DNA of 64,000 nucleotides from Flaccisagitta enflata. Taxonomy: Eukaryota; Chaetognatha; Sagittoidea; Aphragmophora. The stretch is taken from NCBI GenBank assembly GCA_965153355.1, contig OZ231127.1:79546001-79610000 (forward strand), in the 5' to 3' direction. The number at the start of each line of letters is the position of its first letter. The first letter of the stretch is position 1. Positions 19,627 to 31,949 of the stretch are shown in pieces. The notes below the pieces were generated by a model. It saw only the letters and a list, made by a program, of their open reading frames with translations. It did no database searches and was not told where the DNA came from. The translations under genes and the position numbers were made by a program.

Positions 19627-20397
19627 TACAGGGAGTACCACGCCAAACAGGACAAAAGAAAACGATGTATCTTTGCTTCTAGAGATGGTAGAATGATTCT
19701 GTAAACAGGTTCAGAAAGCTCTTAAAAAACGATTTTTATATCTGTATTTTGCCAAAGGCTCATTAAGAAAACTGAATCCCTTTGTATTGTTTAAAGCAAA
19801 GTATAGTTTTTACTTTTAGTTTTTGCTTGTTTTGTTGTATATTGACAAGCATCTTTTTATCCTACTCTCATTTCCAAACAAATGGTGCTACAATCCTGGC
19901 AATGGTCTTGAATTAAAGATATTGTGAGGTAGAATCATACCTCTGCAAAAAATGAGAAAATTGTACAATATTGGTTAGGTCCAGAGACTTTTTTGTAAGT
20001 TTCATTACAAAAAAGTTTTATGTGCATTGATAAAAATTTCAATAACTATATTGAATGATACAATTTTGACAAAGGTCATGAGGGAATCCCAATCTTCAGT
20101 GTCCTAGCGTAACTGACAAACATTTCTGACCATTTTTTGTCATCTATATGTGAATATGACTTGAAAAATCTAAGGAAAAACCTTGAATTTGGATAGAAAT
20201 TAGCATTTTTTGCTAAAAAAAGGCATTTTTTCATGGTTTTGCTGAGGATATATGTTAACCATGACTAGCAAAAGTCTGTATCATTCAAAAATCGTCTGAA
20301 GTTATCTTTTAGAAACAGTTTTCAGAAATGATTTTGCACTTCTAGAAGCAAAAATACATCGTTTTCTTTTGTCCTGTTTGATGTGATACACCCTGTA
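19627..20397. mobile_element. 771-bp MITE with TA flanks
   Basis: Ends TACAGGGAGTACCACG on the left and, inverted, TACAGGGTGTATCACA on the right. Both continue into AACAGGACAAAAGAAAACGA, TGTAT and TTTGCTTCTAGA. The inverted repeats extend about 120 bp with accumulating differences. The outermost TA fits a 2-bp target duplication. No open frame of note. Confidence 0.8.
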
Positions 20398-20469
20398 ATT
20401 AAGCATAAGAGACTGTTATGATGGTAAAATCAAATAGAAAAAAAGCGGCGGCATATCAATTCCAGTATG

Positions 20470-20790
20470 ATGTGCATGCAGCCCAACTCTATACACGCTG
20501 CACACGTCTTGCACACAGAACACGCCATGCACGTAGTACAACCCGTGCATGCAACACACGCCATATACGCAGCACACGCACAGGCACAGCCCGTGCAGGC
20601 ACCGTTATTCCTTTACATAGTTATCTTCATCCACTATAACACTCCATTCACACTGCACACCTCATGCACCTAACAGACTTTTCGCACCCAGCACTAGTTC
20701 ACACGCGGCACCTTTCAAACACGAATCAGCGCAACCTTGCATACGCTTCTTGCATGCATCACATTTCATGCACTGCTTATTTTCACACAT
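20470..20790. repeat. Degenerate GCACACG/CATGCA-rich repeat
   Basis: Loosely periodic CACGCNGCACACG, GTGCATGCAACACACG and CATGCAC motifs over about 300 bp, similar to 19380-19420. Confidence 0.5.
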
Positions 20791-20944
20791 GAAATGTAGC
20801 AGTACAACTGGTGTTTGTGCAGTGCTGACAATACACTTCTTTCACCTATTTTACACGCTTCCTGCTGATCAGTTTCCTAGACAATAGCATGTATTTTCCC
20901 CGATTGTTTACAAACAATCTAACATGCTGTACACGTACTTTTAA

Positions 20945-21059
<115 letters not shown>

Positions 21060-21088
21060 TCTCTTTTGCCATTTCATGGATGACACAG

Positions 21089-21518
21089 GTACAAAACACG
21101 GTCTAACGAGGCTCCAGTCCCAGATGGTGTCGACATTTGGGGATCACCTTGCTTCTCCTCCTCTTTCTCTTCCTCCTCACCTTCCTCCAATGGGGCGATT
21201 CTCCTGACCTCAGTCAAGTTTCATCATCATCAACAAACGCACCAAAACTACGAGAAAAGCCACAGCAACTACAACAACAACAACAACAACCACACCGACA
21301 ACTTCAACAACAACCTCAACAACAACCTCAGCAACGACAACAACCACAATGATAACAACGAAAACGACGACAACAACGACAAAAACGACAATGGCAACAA
21401 CGACAACAGTGACTGCAAAGGCAACAACCAACTACGAGAAAAGGATACGGAAAACAACAACGGCAACTTCGTGACTGGCACCGATGAAAACGTCAACGAT
21501 GATGAAATCGTGTTGTAA
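21089..21518 (+). CDS. Candidate terminal exon, asparagine-rich
   Basis: There is no ATG. An acceptor-like ...GATGACACAG|GTACAAAACAC opens a frame of 143 codons ending in TAA at 21516-21518. The start reads TRSNEAPVPDGVDIWGSPCF, then a Ser-rich patch, and the rest is Asn/Asp-rich (NNNNNNHTDNFNNNLNNN...), ending NGNFVTGTDENVNDDEIVL. The non-repetitive ends suggest real coding, while the Asn tract is encoded by an AAC-type repeat. The preceding (CT)n array would serve as the pyrimidine tract. No upstream exon or domain identified. Confidence 0.35.
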
Positions 21519-21667
21519 TCAAGATAGACAGTAGCTCAATTTTTTTATCTGTATAAACGGATCAATTCACTACATGGCAACCATTGTTTGCACAATGCAT
21601 GCACATGCGAGTTCATTCTTTCATGAAATCCACCAAGGCCAAACGAAGAAAGAATCCTTGTGTAAAA

Positions 21668-21793
21668 AAAACAAGGCCAAGTAGGCCAATAAGGTGCGAC
21701 GTGTGGATCGTCGAACGAATGCGTTACCGACAGACAGACCAACCGACCGACGGACACAGCCAGTTATAGAGGTGCTTTGTCGCACCTAAAAAG
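21668..21793 (-). mobile_element. Family A hairpin element A5
   Basis: On the minus strand: TTTTTAGGTGCGACAAAGCA then CCTCTATAACTGG, GTCGGTCGG repeats, and the end GGCCTACTTGGCCTTGTTTT. The hairpin arm is the AGGTGCG/GCACCT variant. Confidence 0.65.
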
Positions 21794-22105
21794 TGAATCA
21801 GGGACTGTTCCCCTCTCATTGTTTCTTTCATTTCCCTTTTTCTCTAAATACATACCATATACTGAAATTCTGCATGTCTCTTGTACCTTTTTTGCAAGTG
21901 TGTTCAACCTTTTGAGAATAGGTAAGGGAATAAAAAAAAGAAGATAGGGAGAAATAAAAAAGTTGCATATGTCATATGTGGTTAGAAAGTGACAGGGAAT
22001 GCAAAGCAAGAAAAAAGGAAATACAGAGGGTGAAGGAGGAAGTAAGAAAGAAAAAATGAGAAAAAGTAAGGAAGAAGGGAAATACAGAGAGTGACGGAGC
22101 AAGAA

Positions 22106-22120
22106 AAAAAGTAAGAAAGT

Positions 22121-22152
<32 letters not shown>

Positions 22153-22155
22153 GGA

Positions 22156-22245
<90 letters not shown>
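22106..22245. repeat. (GAAA)n microsatellite
   Basis: About 130 bp of AAAG/GAAA with GAGG interruptions; surrounding 21990-22530 is generally A/G-rich on this strand. Long Phe/Leu/Ser frames opposite are artefacts. Confidence 0.95.
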
Positions 22246-22247
<2 letters not shown>

Positions 22248-22601
22248 AAGAAACAATACAACAAACAAACAAAGAAGAAACTAAAAAAGAAAAAAAGAAA
22301 GAAAGAATCAAAGAAAGAAACAATGACGAGAAGAAAGAAACATCAAGAGAGATACGGGAATGGAAAAAAAGAGATGGAAAACAAGAGAGAAATAACGAAA
22401 AAAGAAAAAAAGAAAAAAAAAAGAGGAGAGAAATGCAGGAATGAATAAGGAATAATAAGGGGAAGAGAGGAGGAGAGGTGAAAGAAAGAATAAAGCAAGA
22501 AATAAAGAAAGAAAGAATAAAGCAAGAAATAAAATGGCGTCACAATAATGATGTTGTTTGGATAATTGAAGCAAGGTGGACTTGGCGCCAGGAGCAAAAT
22601 T

Positions 22602-22682
<81 letters not shown>
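22602..22682. repeat. (AG)n microsatellite
   Basis: About 80 bp perfect AG. Confidence 0.98.
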
Positions 22683-22688
<6 letters not shown>

Positions 22689-22729
22689 CAGTTGATTCTG
22701 TCACTTTATACCTGCCTTCTTCTCAGGCC

Positions 22730-23042
22730 TGTATAAAGTTGAGTATTCCCCCCCCGTGTGGGGGGGGGGAATAAAATCAAAAGGTTTGGAGATGGGGAAA
22801 AAAATCAAAAGCTAGAAAAGAAGAAAGAAGAAATTTTTTGAAGATTTTACACTTTTGGTAGTTCCAAAAGGTGGTATCTGATTACTACAACACTTTTTAA
22901 CGCTATTTAAACCTATTACATAATGTTTTATTGCTTTGTGGGGAAGTAAATCATTATGTAATGCAACGCGACGTGTCGCGGGGAAGAAATTCAAAGGCAG
23001 GGGGGGGGGGGAATAAAATCAGAAGCCGCTCAACTTTATACA
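22730..23042. mobile_element. Small inverted-repeat element
   Basis: TGTATAAAGTTGAG at the left end and CTCAACTTTATACA at the right end are exact inverted copies, each followed internally by a C- or G-run. GGGGGAATAAAATCA occurs twice in direct orientation inside. Length 313 bp, non-coding. Confidence 0.6.
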
Positions 23043-23166
23043 CCCCTGCAGTTCTTTTTTAAGACTCGATCTTGTTTATATGACGGCATTTAAAAGAAGA
23101 ATATTTTTCTCTTTCATTATTTCCCTTTTTATGTCATCGACTCATTGCTTGGACCTAAATTTGTTA

Positions 23167-23286
<120 letters not shown>

Positions 23287-23600
23287 GCGTGTGTGTTTGT
23301 GCATGCGTGTAGGAGTGTGTTTGCGCAAGCGTGTGACATCGGGCGGAGCAAGCAAGGAGGACGTTTGAAGGTTTTCTTTCGCAGACAGAATTCGATTAAG
23401 CCCAAAATGGAGGCGAGAAAGGAAACAAGTCTTTGAGTCTTTGAGGCCAAGGCCAAATGCTAAGAAAACACAAAACAACAGAACAACTAAACAAACAATA
23501 CAACTAAATGGTAACTTTCTTCTTGGTGTACAACGATGATGTCTAAACAGTTACAACCACAATTTTAAACAGAACGATTTGATATGCAGAAGAATTTCTC

Positions 23601-24205
23601 TTTTTTGGGCAGCGGCCCCAAAGGGGACAAAGTCCTGTAGAACATAGGGGGAATCTGTTTGTCCGTCCGTCCGTCCGTATGTCCGTCCGTCCGTCCGTCT
23701 GCACGTCCGTTCCTTCCTGCCCAATCCTCAGGGCTTTGTCTCCTTTGGTGCCTATTCTGACCCAAATTCTGCCAAATAGCCCAAATACAAGCAATATAGT
23801 CCAAATTTAACCAAAATGGCCCAAATCCAAGCATAATCGCCCAAATCCCAGCAAAATCGGCCAAATCTTGCCAGAAAACCCCAATTCTGGCCTGAGGTCC
23901 ATCATTTTGGCCCCTCAGACATATATTGGGGCCTCCAATACTTAGAATCTGACCAGATTTGGGCCATTTTGTTTCAATTTGGGCCATTATGCTTCAACGC
24001 ACCCATGAGGATGGTGCAGGGGGGGACAAACGGAAGGGCGGATGGATGGATGGACAGATGGACGGATGGACAGAGATATTCCTATTGTGTTCTACAGGAC
24101 TTTGTTCCCTTTGCGGCCGCTACCCTGCTCCCCCTCAACTAAAATCACACATTACTCAAGCAGGGCATGGGTACCGCTGACCACTTACTGCCTTTGGGCT
24201 GCTAC
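23601..24205 (+). mobile_element. Family B hairpin element B3
   Basis: TTTTTTGGGCAGCGGCCCCA...AAGTCCTGTAGAACATAGG on the left; TGTGTTCTACAGGACTTTGT...GCGGCCGCTACCCTGCT on the right. (GTCC)n and its inverse (GGAC)n flank about 15 units of a GCCCAAAT-containing repeat. Tail AGCAGGGCATGGGTACCGCT, then the mini-hairpin GCCTTTGGGC. Confidence 0.75.
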
Positions 24206-24398
24206 TATCAAGATACTGTTTCTAATTTCATGCATGTGACTCTAAAGGTCACTTTTTATGTCGCTTAATTCGTCTGTTTGTTAGTCTATCTGGCAGAAAC
24301 AGTCTCCTCTTTTGTCTTTTTTATTACCGCGCTTTAGCGGGCATGGAAGCTCTGTATGTTGCCTTAAAGATAACTTCCAAAGACACCATACATTTATC

Positions 24399-24597
24399 GT
24401 TGCGGACGGGTGGGCAGGGGTGTCCAACCCCCATCCACACCCACTTCCACACCCCCCCCCACAAAAACAGAAAGCATCTAAAACGCTCGTTTTCCTACTT
24501 TTCAACTTTCGCTCATGGACCAACGGACCAACGGACCAACGGACCGACGCACCGACAAAGTCTCTCATAGAGTTGCGTGTCCACAACCCTAAAAAAG
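24399..24597 (-). mobile_element. Family A hairpin element A6 (uninterrupted)
   Basis: Minus-strand element: right end GTTGCGGACGGGTGGGCAGG (plus-strand reading), CCCCCATCCACACCCA, GCTCGTTTTCCTACTTTTCA, GGACCAAC repeats, then CTCTCATAGAGTTGCGTGTC at the hairpin end. It is the closest local relative of the interrupted copy at 57455-57965. Confidence 0.75.
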
Positions 24598-24886
24598 TGT
24601 TTTATGTGACCCAATCTCACAGCCAGCAACTTACAAGAAGGGCAACGAGCTGGACAGTCGTCGTTCCACTAAAAAAATAGCAGCTCTGTAGCTCATCTGG
24701 ATCAGAACATTTCCCTCAGACAGACATTAGATAGTTAGATACATAAAAACAAACATATTGTGAGTTCACAAAAGGTATGGAAGATTCTCCGAGGGCAAAG
24801 TGATTTGTCTTCATTTTTTGTGAAATCAGTTTGGATCAGAAGAACACAACGCGAAAATTTGCCCAAAGCAACAACGAAATTGCTGT

Positions 24887-24891
24887 TGTTT

Positions 24892-24971
<80 letters not shown>

Positions 24972-24996
24972 GCTGTTGTTTTTGTTGTTGTTGTTT

Positions 24997-25084
<88 letters not shown>
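24887..25084. repeat. (TTG)n microsatellite
   Basis: About 195 bp of TTG with rare TTT and CTG interruptions. Confidence 0.98.
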
Positions 25085-25087
<3 letters not shown>

Positions 25088-25148
25088 GTTATCCTTATTC
25101 ATTGCGTTGTATCATCTACTTTGTTTATTGTCCTGATTGTAGGTGATG

Positions 25149-25395
<247 letters not shown>

Positions 25396-25679
25396 CCTTC
25401 CTTTGCCTTATTTGTAAATATGACTGCCCTCGCATTGATTTGCATCATATATTTAGCCTCGTTCTAGGTTGAGTCAATCGATGGTGAAATTTTCAAAGCA
25501 ACCTCACTGCGTCACTGGCTCACTGCCTGTCATCCACAACATCCTGCAGAACGACGCAAAATCGTCCATGAAGAGAACATTAATTGGGTTTCAAGTGAGT
25601 CATTGACTATTGATGTTGTGTGTGTGAAGAAGGAACTGCGCAAGCGCAAGAAACTGCTTAATGACGTCATTCATTTTTT

Positions 25680-26430
25680 AGGCGCCGGCGCAATCACGCA
25701 GACTCTTATGACGCCGATGACAGTGTCTTATGACAGTCAACAGACAATCTATTTTGTGCATAAGGAGCTGGGTTTTAATGGCATGATTTGTTATCAAGTC
25801 GACAGCGCAATCATGCAGACTCTTATAATGCCAATGACAGCGTCTTATTACAGTCTACAGACAATCTATTTTGTGCATATGTAGCTGTGTTTTAATGGCA
25901 TCATTCATTTTCAAGTCGACAGCGCAATCATGCAGACTCTTATAATGCCGATGACAGCGTCTTATTACAGTCTACAGACAATCTATTTTGTAGCAGGAGC
26001 TGGGTTTAATGGCATCATTCATTTTCAAGTCGACAGCGCAATCACGCAGACTCTAATAACGCTGATGACAGCGTCTTATGACAGTCTACAGACAATCTAT
26101 TTTGTGCATAAGGAGCTGGGTTTTAATGGCATCATTTGTTATCAAGTCGGCAGCTCAATCACGCAGACTCTTATGATGCCAATGACAGCGTCTTATGACA
26201 ATCAGCAGACAATCTATTCTGTGCAGATGTACATGTGTTTTAATGGCATCTTTTGCTATCAAGTCGCCAGCGCAATCATGCAGACTCTTATAATGCCAAT
26301 GACAGCGTCTTATGACAATCAGCAGACAATCTATTCTGTGCAGATGTACATGTGTTTTAAATGGCATCATTAAATGATTCATTTGTTAATAAGTCGCCAG
26401 CGCAATCACGCAGACTTATAATGCCGACAG
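25680..26430. repeat. 117-bp satellite, about 6.5 copies
   Basis: The unit contains ATCATGCAGACTCTTATAAT and GACAGCGTCTTATNACAGTC. The marker GACAGCGCAATC falls at 25801, 25918, 26032, 26149 and 26266, then 26396 (spacing 117, 114, 117, 117, 130). The same unit recurs at 51203-51475. Open frames across it repeat with the unit and are not genes. Confidence 0.9.
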
Positions 26431-26535
26431 CGTGTTACGAGAGAGAGAGAGAGAGCCCAAGACAGAAACAGCTAGACGCCGAAACGGAATCACGGCGATA
26501 TAAAGAAAAAATGACGCGGGGTAACAAACTCACAA

Positions 26536-26690
26536 TACTGTTGCGGACGGGTTGGCAGGGGCAGTGGGGCAGAGGGTCACTTGAGCATAACGCCGAAAAA
26601 ACTAAGACGGGGCCGACCGACCGACCGACCGACTAACCGACTGACTGCCCGACCGACTGACCGACCGCGCGACATCGCCGCATGGCACGT
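26536..26690 (-). mobile_element. Family A fragment A7
   Basis: TGTTGCGGACGGGTTGGCAG followed by (GACC)n runs; the hairpin end is decayed (CGCGCGACATCGCC). Confidence 0.5.
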
Positions 26691-27224
26691 GACTGAAAAG
26701 GAGTGTTAGAAAGACAAAGAAAAGATAAAGAGACAGAAAAATAGAATTGCGGAAACAACAAGAAAGGATCAAAAACGAGAAAAAAACAATACATAACAAA
26801 ACGGAACAATAATAACTCAAAAACACTATTGCTCAATTCAACACAGCAAGGAAAAAAACGTTGCGGCTGACGGGAGTAGGGCCAAACTGAGAATGCGTAT
26901 GGACTATGGAGACAGAGTCTTCCCCCCTGCCTTTGATTTTCTTCCGTGCCACGCATCGCATTGTGAAATTTATGATTTTCTTCCCCATAAAGCAACAAAA
27001 TAGGTTGGTTAAGGTTTGAATAGCGTAAAATTGTCTCTTACTAATCAGCTTTTATGATTTGGTACTACCAACAGTTATATTTTACCCAATTTTTTTTGTT
27101 TCTTTCTTTTTTCCCCTTTGATTTTCCCCCCTCTCAATTATAAAAACTTAATTATACACATGCCTGAAAAAGACAAGACTGCATGAAACATGAATAAGCA
27201 ACTAAAAAACCGCGTGTGGTAGGG

Positions 27225-27276
27225 CACGGCCATGTAAGCGACTCTACACCTTAGTCAATCAGTCTGTCAGTCTGTA
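27225..27276 (+). mobile_element. Family A fragment
   Basis: GTAAGCGACTCTACACCTTA followed by a few GTCAGTCT units; only the left part survives, immediately next to the 166-bp repeat. Confidence 0.4.
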
Positions 27277-27284
27277 AGCATCCT

Positions 27285-27450
27285 GAGTGAGCGTCGCGGC
27301 TCTCGCCTCTCCTCTCTCTCCTCTCTCTCGGGTATAAAAGCAGCTCGATCTGGTATCTCTGGGCTGATTCTTCACTGATTCATCCGCTTGTATTAAATAC
27401 ATTCTATATACCCCAACCCTCGTCTTATCATTGGACCCTCAGTCCCTTAG
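27285..27450 (+). repeat. 166-bp LTR-like repeat, copy 1, with TATA box and PBS-like flank
   Basis: Appears identical to 30736-30901 in the same orientation. It contains TATAAAAG at 27333-27340, followed by an ATTCTTCACTGATTCA initiator-like stretch, and ends CAGTCCCTTAG. TGGCGCCC follows immediately (27451), as in the tRNA-Lys-type primer binding sites of many LTR elements. It lacks the usual TG...CA ends, so the LTR assignment is tentative; a mobile promoter module is the alternative. Confidence 0.6.
27333..27340 (+). promoter_or_regulatory. TATA box in the 166-bp repeat
   Basis: GGGTATAAAAGCAGC is a strong TATA match; the same box is at 30784-30791 in copy 2. Confidence 0.6.
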
Positions 27451-27747
27451 TGGCGCCCTAGTGGTGCCTCTGGGGGTCTGGGGCCCTGCCCCGCCTCCTC
27501 AGGCATAAACTATGGCTTGAACCCACACCTGGCCACATCCCCCCTAAGGCTCGAACCAGCCTCGCGGATTCTTTCATTGACTCCCCCTCACTTCCCCCAT
27601 CTCAGAGAGAAACGAGTCCCGCATCGAAGATCGGGATATTTTAAACTAAAATTCCCCCACCATTTTTGTGTACAGACTTTCGCAAGTCTCTTTTCCATCT
27701 AAATATTGTCTGGCCATCCCTACGACAGTGCATTCTTACGTGAATCA

Positions 27748-27864
<117 letters not shown>

Positions 27865-28253
27865 CTTTGTTCCCCCTATCTGGCCGTCCCTACGCCAGTA
27901 CATTCTTACTTACGTTATACGGATTTCCCCTCTTTTATCCTCGCATCGAAGATCGAGAGACATAAAACAATTTTCCCATCTAATTCACAGATATATCTGT
28001 CTGTCCCCTCTGAGAATGTATTAGTGTCCATTGATCCATCCATACATACTCAAATACGTTCTTACTTAGATCTAAAGAATACATTCTTACTTACATCTAT
28101 AAAGATTTACTACTACCCTCAAAACATTGTAAACTACATAAGAGATCAGTGATACCTCCCTATCACTGGTCAATCCACTATCACACTACTGCCCTCGGGA
28201 ATAGTCCTACCCCTCATTGATTATCTTTGTCGTAACCCCCCCCCTTACAACGA

Positions 28254-28254
<1 letters not shown>

Positions 28255-28322
<68 letters not shown>

Positions 28323-28379
28323 CATCTGTTCTCTCTACGCTCTGTCTCAGTCACTCTGTCTCTCCGTCTCTATCTCTCC

Positions 28380-28455
<76 letters not shown>
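28255..28455. repeat. Two (TC)n microsatellites
   Basis: About 62 bp and about 80 bp of TC separated by a 58-bp TCTG-rich spacer. Confidence 0.97.
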
Positions 28456-28458
<3 letters not shown>

Positions 28459-28709
28459 CTCCACCCACTCCAAATTTTTTTCCCCTGATTTTCCGAATTC
28501 CACTTATGCGCATCTTGACCTCGGGTAAAAACCCAGTCCATCGCATTTTTTTGTGATGTCAAAATGTAAACAACTATGGAGTTGACCTCCTTGATTTTTC
28601 TCCTCTTCCTCCCTTCCTCTTCATAACGCGGAATGCGCATTTTTTTTTCTCCCCCACTCGAAAAATCTTGACCTGACTCTGAGCCATGCCAGATCGATCG
28701 ATGATTTTT

Positions 28710-28785
28710 TTAGGTGCGCCCACGCACTTCTATGACCAGTCATGTCCGTCGGTTGGTCGGTCGGTTGGTCAGTATGTCTGTCACT
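28710..28785 (+). mobile_element. Family A left-end fragment
   Basis: TTTTTTTAGGTGCGCCCACG then CACTTCTATGACC and GTCGGTTGG repeats; hairpin variant AGGTGCG/CGCACTT. Confidence 0.55.
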
Positions 28786-29065
28786 ATGACTATCAAACCA
28801 GCACACTTTAAGACTTGGCTTTTTTTCGTTACTAGTTACTAGTTACCAGATTGATACAAGATGGATTTGTTAAATGCCGGAGATGAGAAAAGTCTCTCCG
28901 ACTTTTCCTCGTCTGAAATAACAAACTCCCACCCAACACCCACCCAACACCCACCTCTGATCTTCAAGCCCCAAGTCACGTCCCTTTGTTCAAGACCCAA
29001 TCGGTCAAGGATGAATTCTGGGAGTAACGACGGTGAGCGCATTCTATACCAACCCTGCCTTTTTA

Positions 29066-29184
29066 CTAGGGTTGTGGAAGCGGTCGATTTTCATACCGCT
29101 TCCGCTTCCATTTTGCAGTTCAAATTCTAGTAGCTATCCCACCCACCAAACTGGAAGCGGTCAATCGCTTCCACATCGCTATTT
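29066..29184. mobile_element. Short GGAAGCG inverted-repeat element, copy 1
   Basis: Starts TAGGGTTGTGGAAGCGGTCG and ends CAATCGCTTCCACATCGCTA. The interior has CCGCTTCCGCTTCC. It closely matches 62623-62761. Confidence 0.7.
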
Positions 29185-30111
29185 TTTTACATTGGCGACT
29201 CGCACTAAACATGAGATTTGTTTTCACAGATAGATATGCAGTGTCTAAAGACTTAGTTTCTTTGTTGTAAAAAGGAATGAATCTTGAAAAAGGCAGCAAA
29301 ACACAGAATGATGTCACATTGAGACACTTAAATTTTCAGAATCATGAAAGCCATGACAGACAGTTCAAAGAAACAAAAGACAAAACAAAAACAAAACAAA
29401 AAACTTCAAATAGGAATTTGAGTTCTACGGTACAATAATTAACATATTCTAAAAGTTTTAGCATCTTTGTTCATTATTTGAACTGGCATTTTACAAATTT
29501 GCTGTTTTATGCAATCGTGTAAGAGTGAATTTTGTGAGTGAGGTATGAGAGATAACTTGAACAGAGAACTATGTGGGTGACATCAATTGAAACATTGAGG
29601 GATTGTCACAATCTTGGACTTTGTGAGTAAAGCACTCTGTAGTAACTATCCAGAAATCTCAGCACCAATATACATTCTTGATTTTGGTTGATCAAGCTGG
29701 AGACCTGTCCATTGATGTTGTGTTGTTGTGCCGATTTTAGACATTGCATTGAAGCACTGAATTGAACCATTGAATTGAATTGTGATCCTTGAACCCCATA
29801 CATTGCCCCCCACGTATATCCTCCAACAAGATAACCCGAAAGTGAGATGAAAACCGAGTGATGAGAGATTACGAGGCAATGCACAGAGTAATTGAAATGC
29901 AAATGACATGGATCTGCATGATGAGAGATCAATGAAAAATTTATGGAAGCCATTGGTTTGAAGTGATAGATATATTTCATCCACTTCAATATTTGTCTCT
30001 GGATATTATTACATAAAGCACGGACATTGATAATTTTCTGTTCAAATGTGAGAAAAACAAAAAAACTAATGCTCAATCAAGAACAACGATAACAACATGG
30101 ACAACAACATC
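29185..30111. other. Gene-free interval
   Basis: AT-rich DNA. A reverse-strand frame of 156 codons (29606-30076) has no domain, no splice support and an overlapping frame of similar length, so I do not call it. Confidence 0.35.
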
Positions 30112-30217
<106 letters not shown>

Positions 30218-30578
30218 TTGCGATACGACGAATGTAGGAATCATCCTTAGGACGTCATCTCTACCAACTTCGACATCAAGACACCGCCGCCGACCAAGCT
30301 GAGAAGATCTAATTTCTTTTTTTAGGTTACCTTTCTTGTTTTTTGTTTTTTTTTCTTTTTTAGGTTACTTTTTTCTTTTTTTTTCTTTTTTTTTCTTTCT
30401 CTTTCAGATTTTGTTCCTGCGTTTTGTTTCAGTTTTCTAAGCTTTCCCTTTATTTTCATAATCGTTGTACCAGTTTTTATGTAATGATTTTTGTTATGTA
30501 ATGATTAGATAGTTATTATTCATTGTCACTGTTGCTGCATATTTGTATACCGATGATGCCAGATCGTCACTGTCGCTG

Positions 30579-30582
<4 letters not shown>

Positions 30583-30653
<71 letters not shown>
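30583..30653. repeat. (TC)n microsatellite
   Basis: About 70 bp perfect TC. Confidence 0.98.
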
Positions 30654-30656
<3 letters not shown>

Positions 30657-30735
30657 GTCTAGTCCCTATTTTTTGTGAAAAATTGACGTTAACCAAGAAT
30701 TTCCGGCAATTTTTCAAGAAAAGGGGGCGCAACCG

Positions 30736-30901
30736 GAGTGAGCGTCGCGGCTCTCGCCTCTCCTCTCTCTCCTCTCTCTCGGGTATAAAAGCAGCTCGAT
30801 CTGGTATCTCTGGGCTGATTCTTCACTGATTCATCCGCTTGTATTAAATACATTCTATATACCCCAACCCTCGTCTTATCATTGGACCCTCAGTCCCTTA
30901 G
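30736..30901 (+). repeat. 166-bp LTR-like repeat, copy 2
   Basis: I find no difference from 27285-27450. Preceded by AAGAAAAGGGGGCGCAACCG and followed by AATTCATC. No short target duplication is visible when the outer flanks of the two copies are compared. Confidence 0.6.
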
Positions 30902-30967
30902 AATTCATCAAAGATGTCATCTTACAACATCTATATAATAACAAGAAGAATTCTTTTTTCCTTCTTG

Positions 30968-31163
30968 TTTTAGTCGCGGGCACGCGCCTCTACAACCCGC
31001 TTTGTTGGTTGGTCGGTCGGTCGGTTGGTTGGTCACACTTTACTTTTTTTCATGATTTTATTTCGTTGACCTCACTGCTCCTGCCTGAATGGTCTGGTGA
31101 CCTCAAATATGATCCCTGCCCACCCGCACGCGACTTCGGTAGCCGCGTATCCGGCCTTGTTTT
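30968..31163 (+). mobile_element. Family A hairpin element A10
   Basis: TTTTAGTCGCGGGCACGCGC, CTCTACAACCCGCTTTGTTGG, GGTCGGTC units, then CTGCCCACCCGCACGCGACT and GTATCCGGCCTTGTTTT. Confidence 0.75.
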
Positions 31164-31298
31164 CTTTGGTCAAGCTACTTTTGTTCTTATTTTACTTCAC
31201 TCCCTTTCTGTCTTTTTTTTTTCTTTTTTTTCTTTTTTCTTTTTTTCCCGTTTCTTTTTTTCTTTTTTTCTTGTGTTTCTTTTTTCTTTTTTTCTTCC

Positions 31299-31932
31299 TT
31301 TTTGGGCAGCGGCCCTGAAGGAGTCAATGACCTATGCTTCTATGCATATGGGGAATTTTCTCCTTCTCCATCCATACCCCCCCCCCCCAGTCTCAAGGCC
31401 CAAATCCTAGTATCGAGGCCCAAATCCTAGTACCAAGACCCAAACCCCCATCTTGTGGCTTAAATCCTAGCCTCAAGGCCAAAATCCTAGCCTCAAGGCC
31501 CAAATCCAAGCATGGAGGCCCAAATCCCAGCCTTGAACCTAAATCTCATCCTTGAGGCTCAATTCCCAGCCTTGAGGCCCAAGTCTCCGCCTCGAGGTCC
31601 AAATCCCAGCCAAGAGGCCCAAATCTCAGCCTTGAGGTCCAAATCCCAGCCTCAAAGATGAGATTTGGGCTTCAAGGCTGGAATTTGGGCCTCCAGGCTA
31701 GGGTTTTGGCCTTGAGGCTAGGATTTGGGCCACGAGACAGGGGTTTTGGTCTCGGGAATGGGATCTGGGCCTTGGACAGATGGGCGGAGGAGGAGAAAAT
31801 TCCCCATATATGCGAGAGCATAGGTCATCGACCCCATTCGGGGCCGCTGCCCTGCTCCCCCTTCAACTTCAAGCACAACCTACTCAGCAGGGCACGGGTA
31901 CTGCTGACCATCTAACGCCTTTGCGACCATTC
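31299..31932 (+). mobile_element. Family B hairpin element B4
   Basis: TTTTTGGGCAGCGGCCCTGA, CCTATGCTTCTATGCATATG and GGGAATTTTCTCC on the left. GGAGAAAATTCCCCATATAT, GAGAGCATAGGTCATC and GGCCGCTGCCC on the right. About 17 repeats of GGCCCAAATCCTAGCCTCAA type lie between. Ends GGGTACTGCTGACCATCTAA, then CGCCTTTGCGACCATTC. Confidence 0.75.
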
Positions 31933-31949
31933 TATCTTTTTCTTTCTGT

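Noticed and set aside
25603-26373. Repeating frame with MQTLIMPMTASY motifs
   Set aside because: The 117-bp monomer is a multiple of three and stays open by periodicity; the reverse strand is equally open and the unit recurs at a second locus as satellite.
29606-30076. 156-codon minus-strand frame
   Set aside because: No domain or splice signals; a second frame of 112 codons overlaps it, so chance opening is likely.
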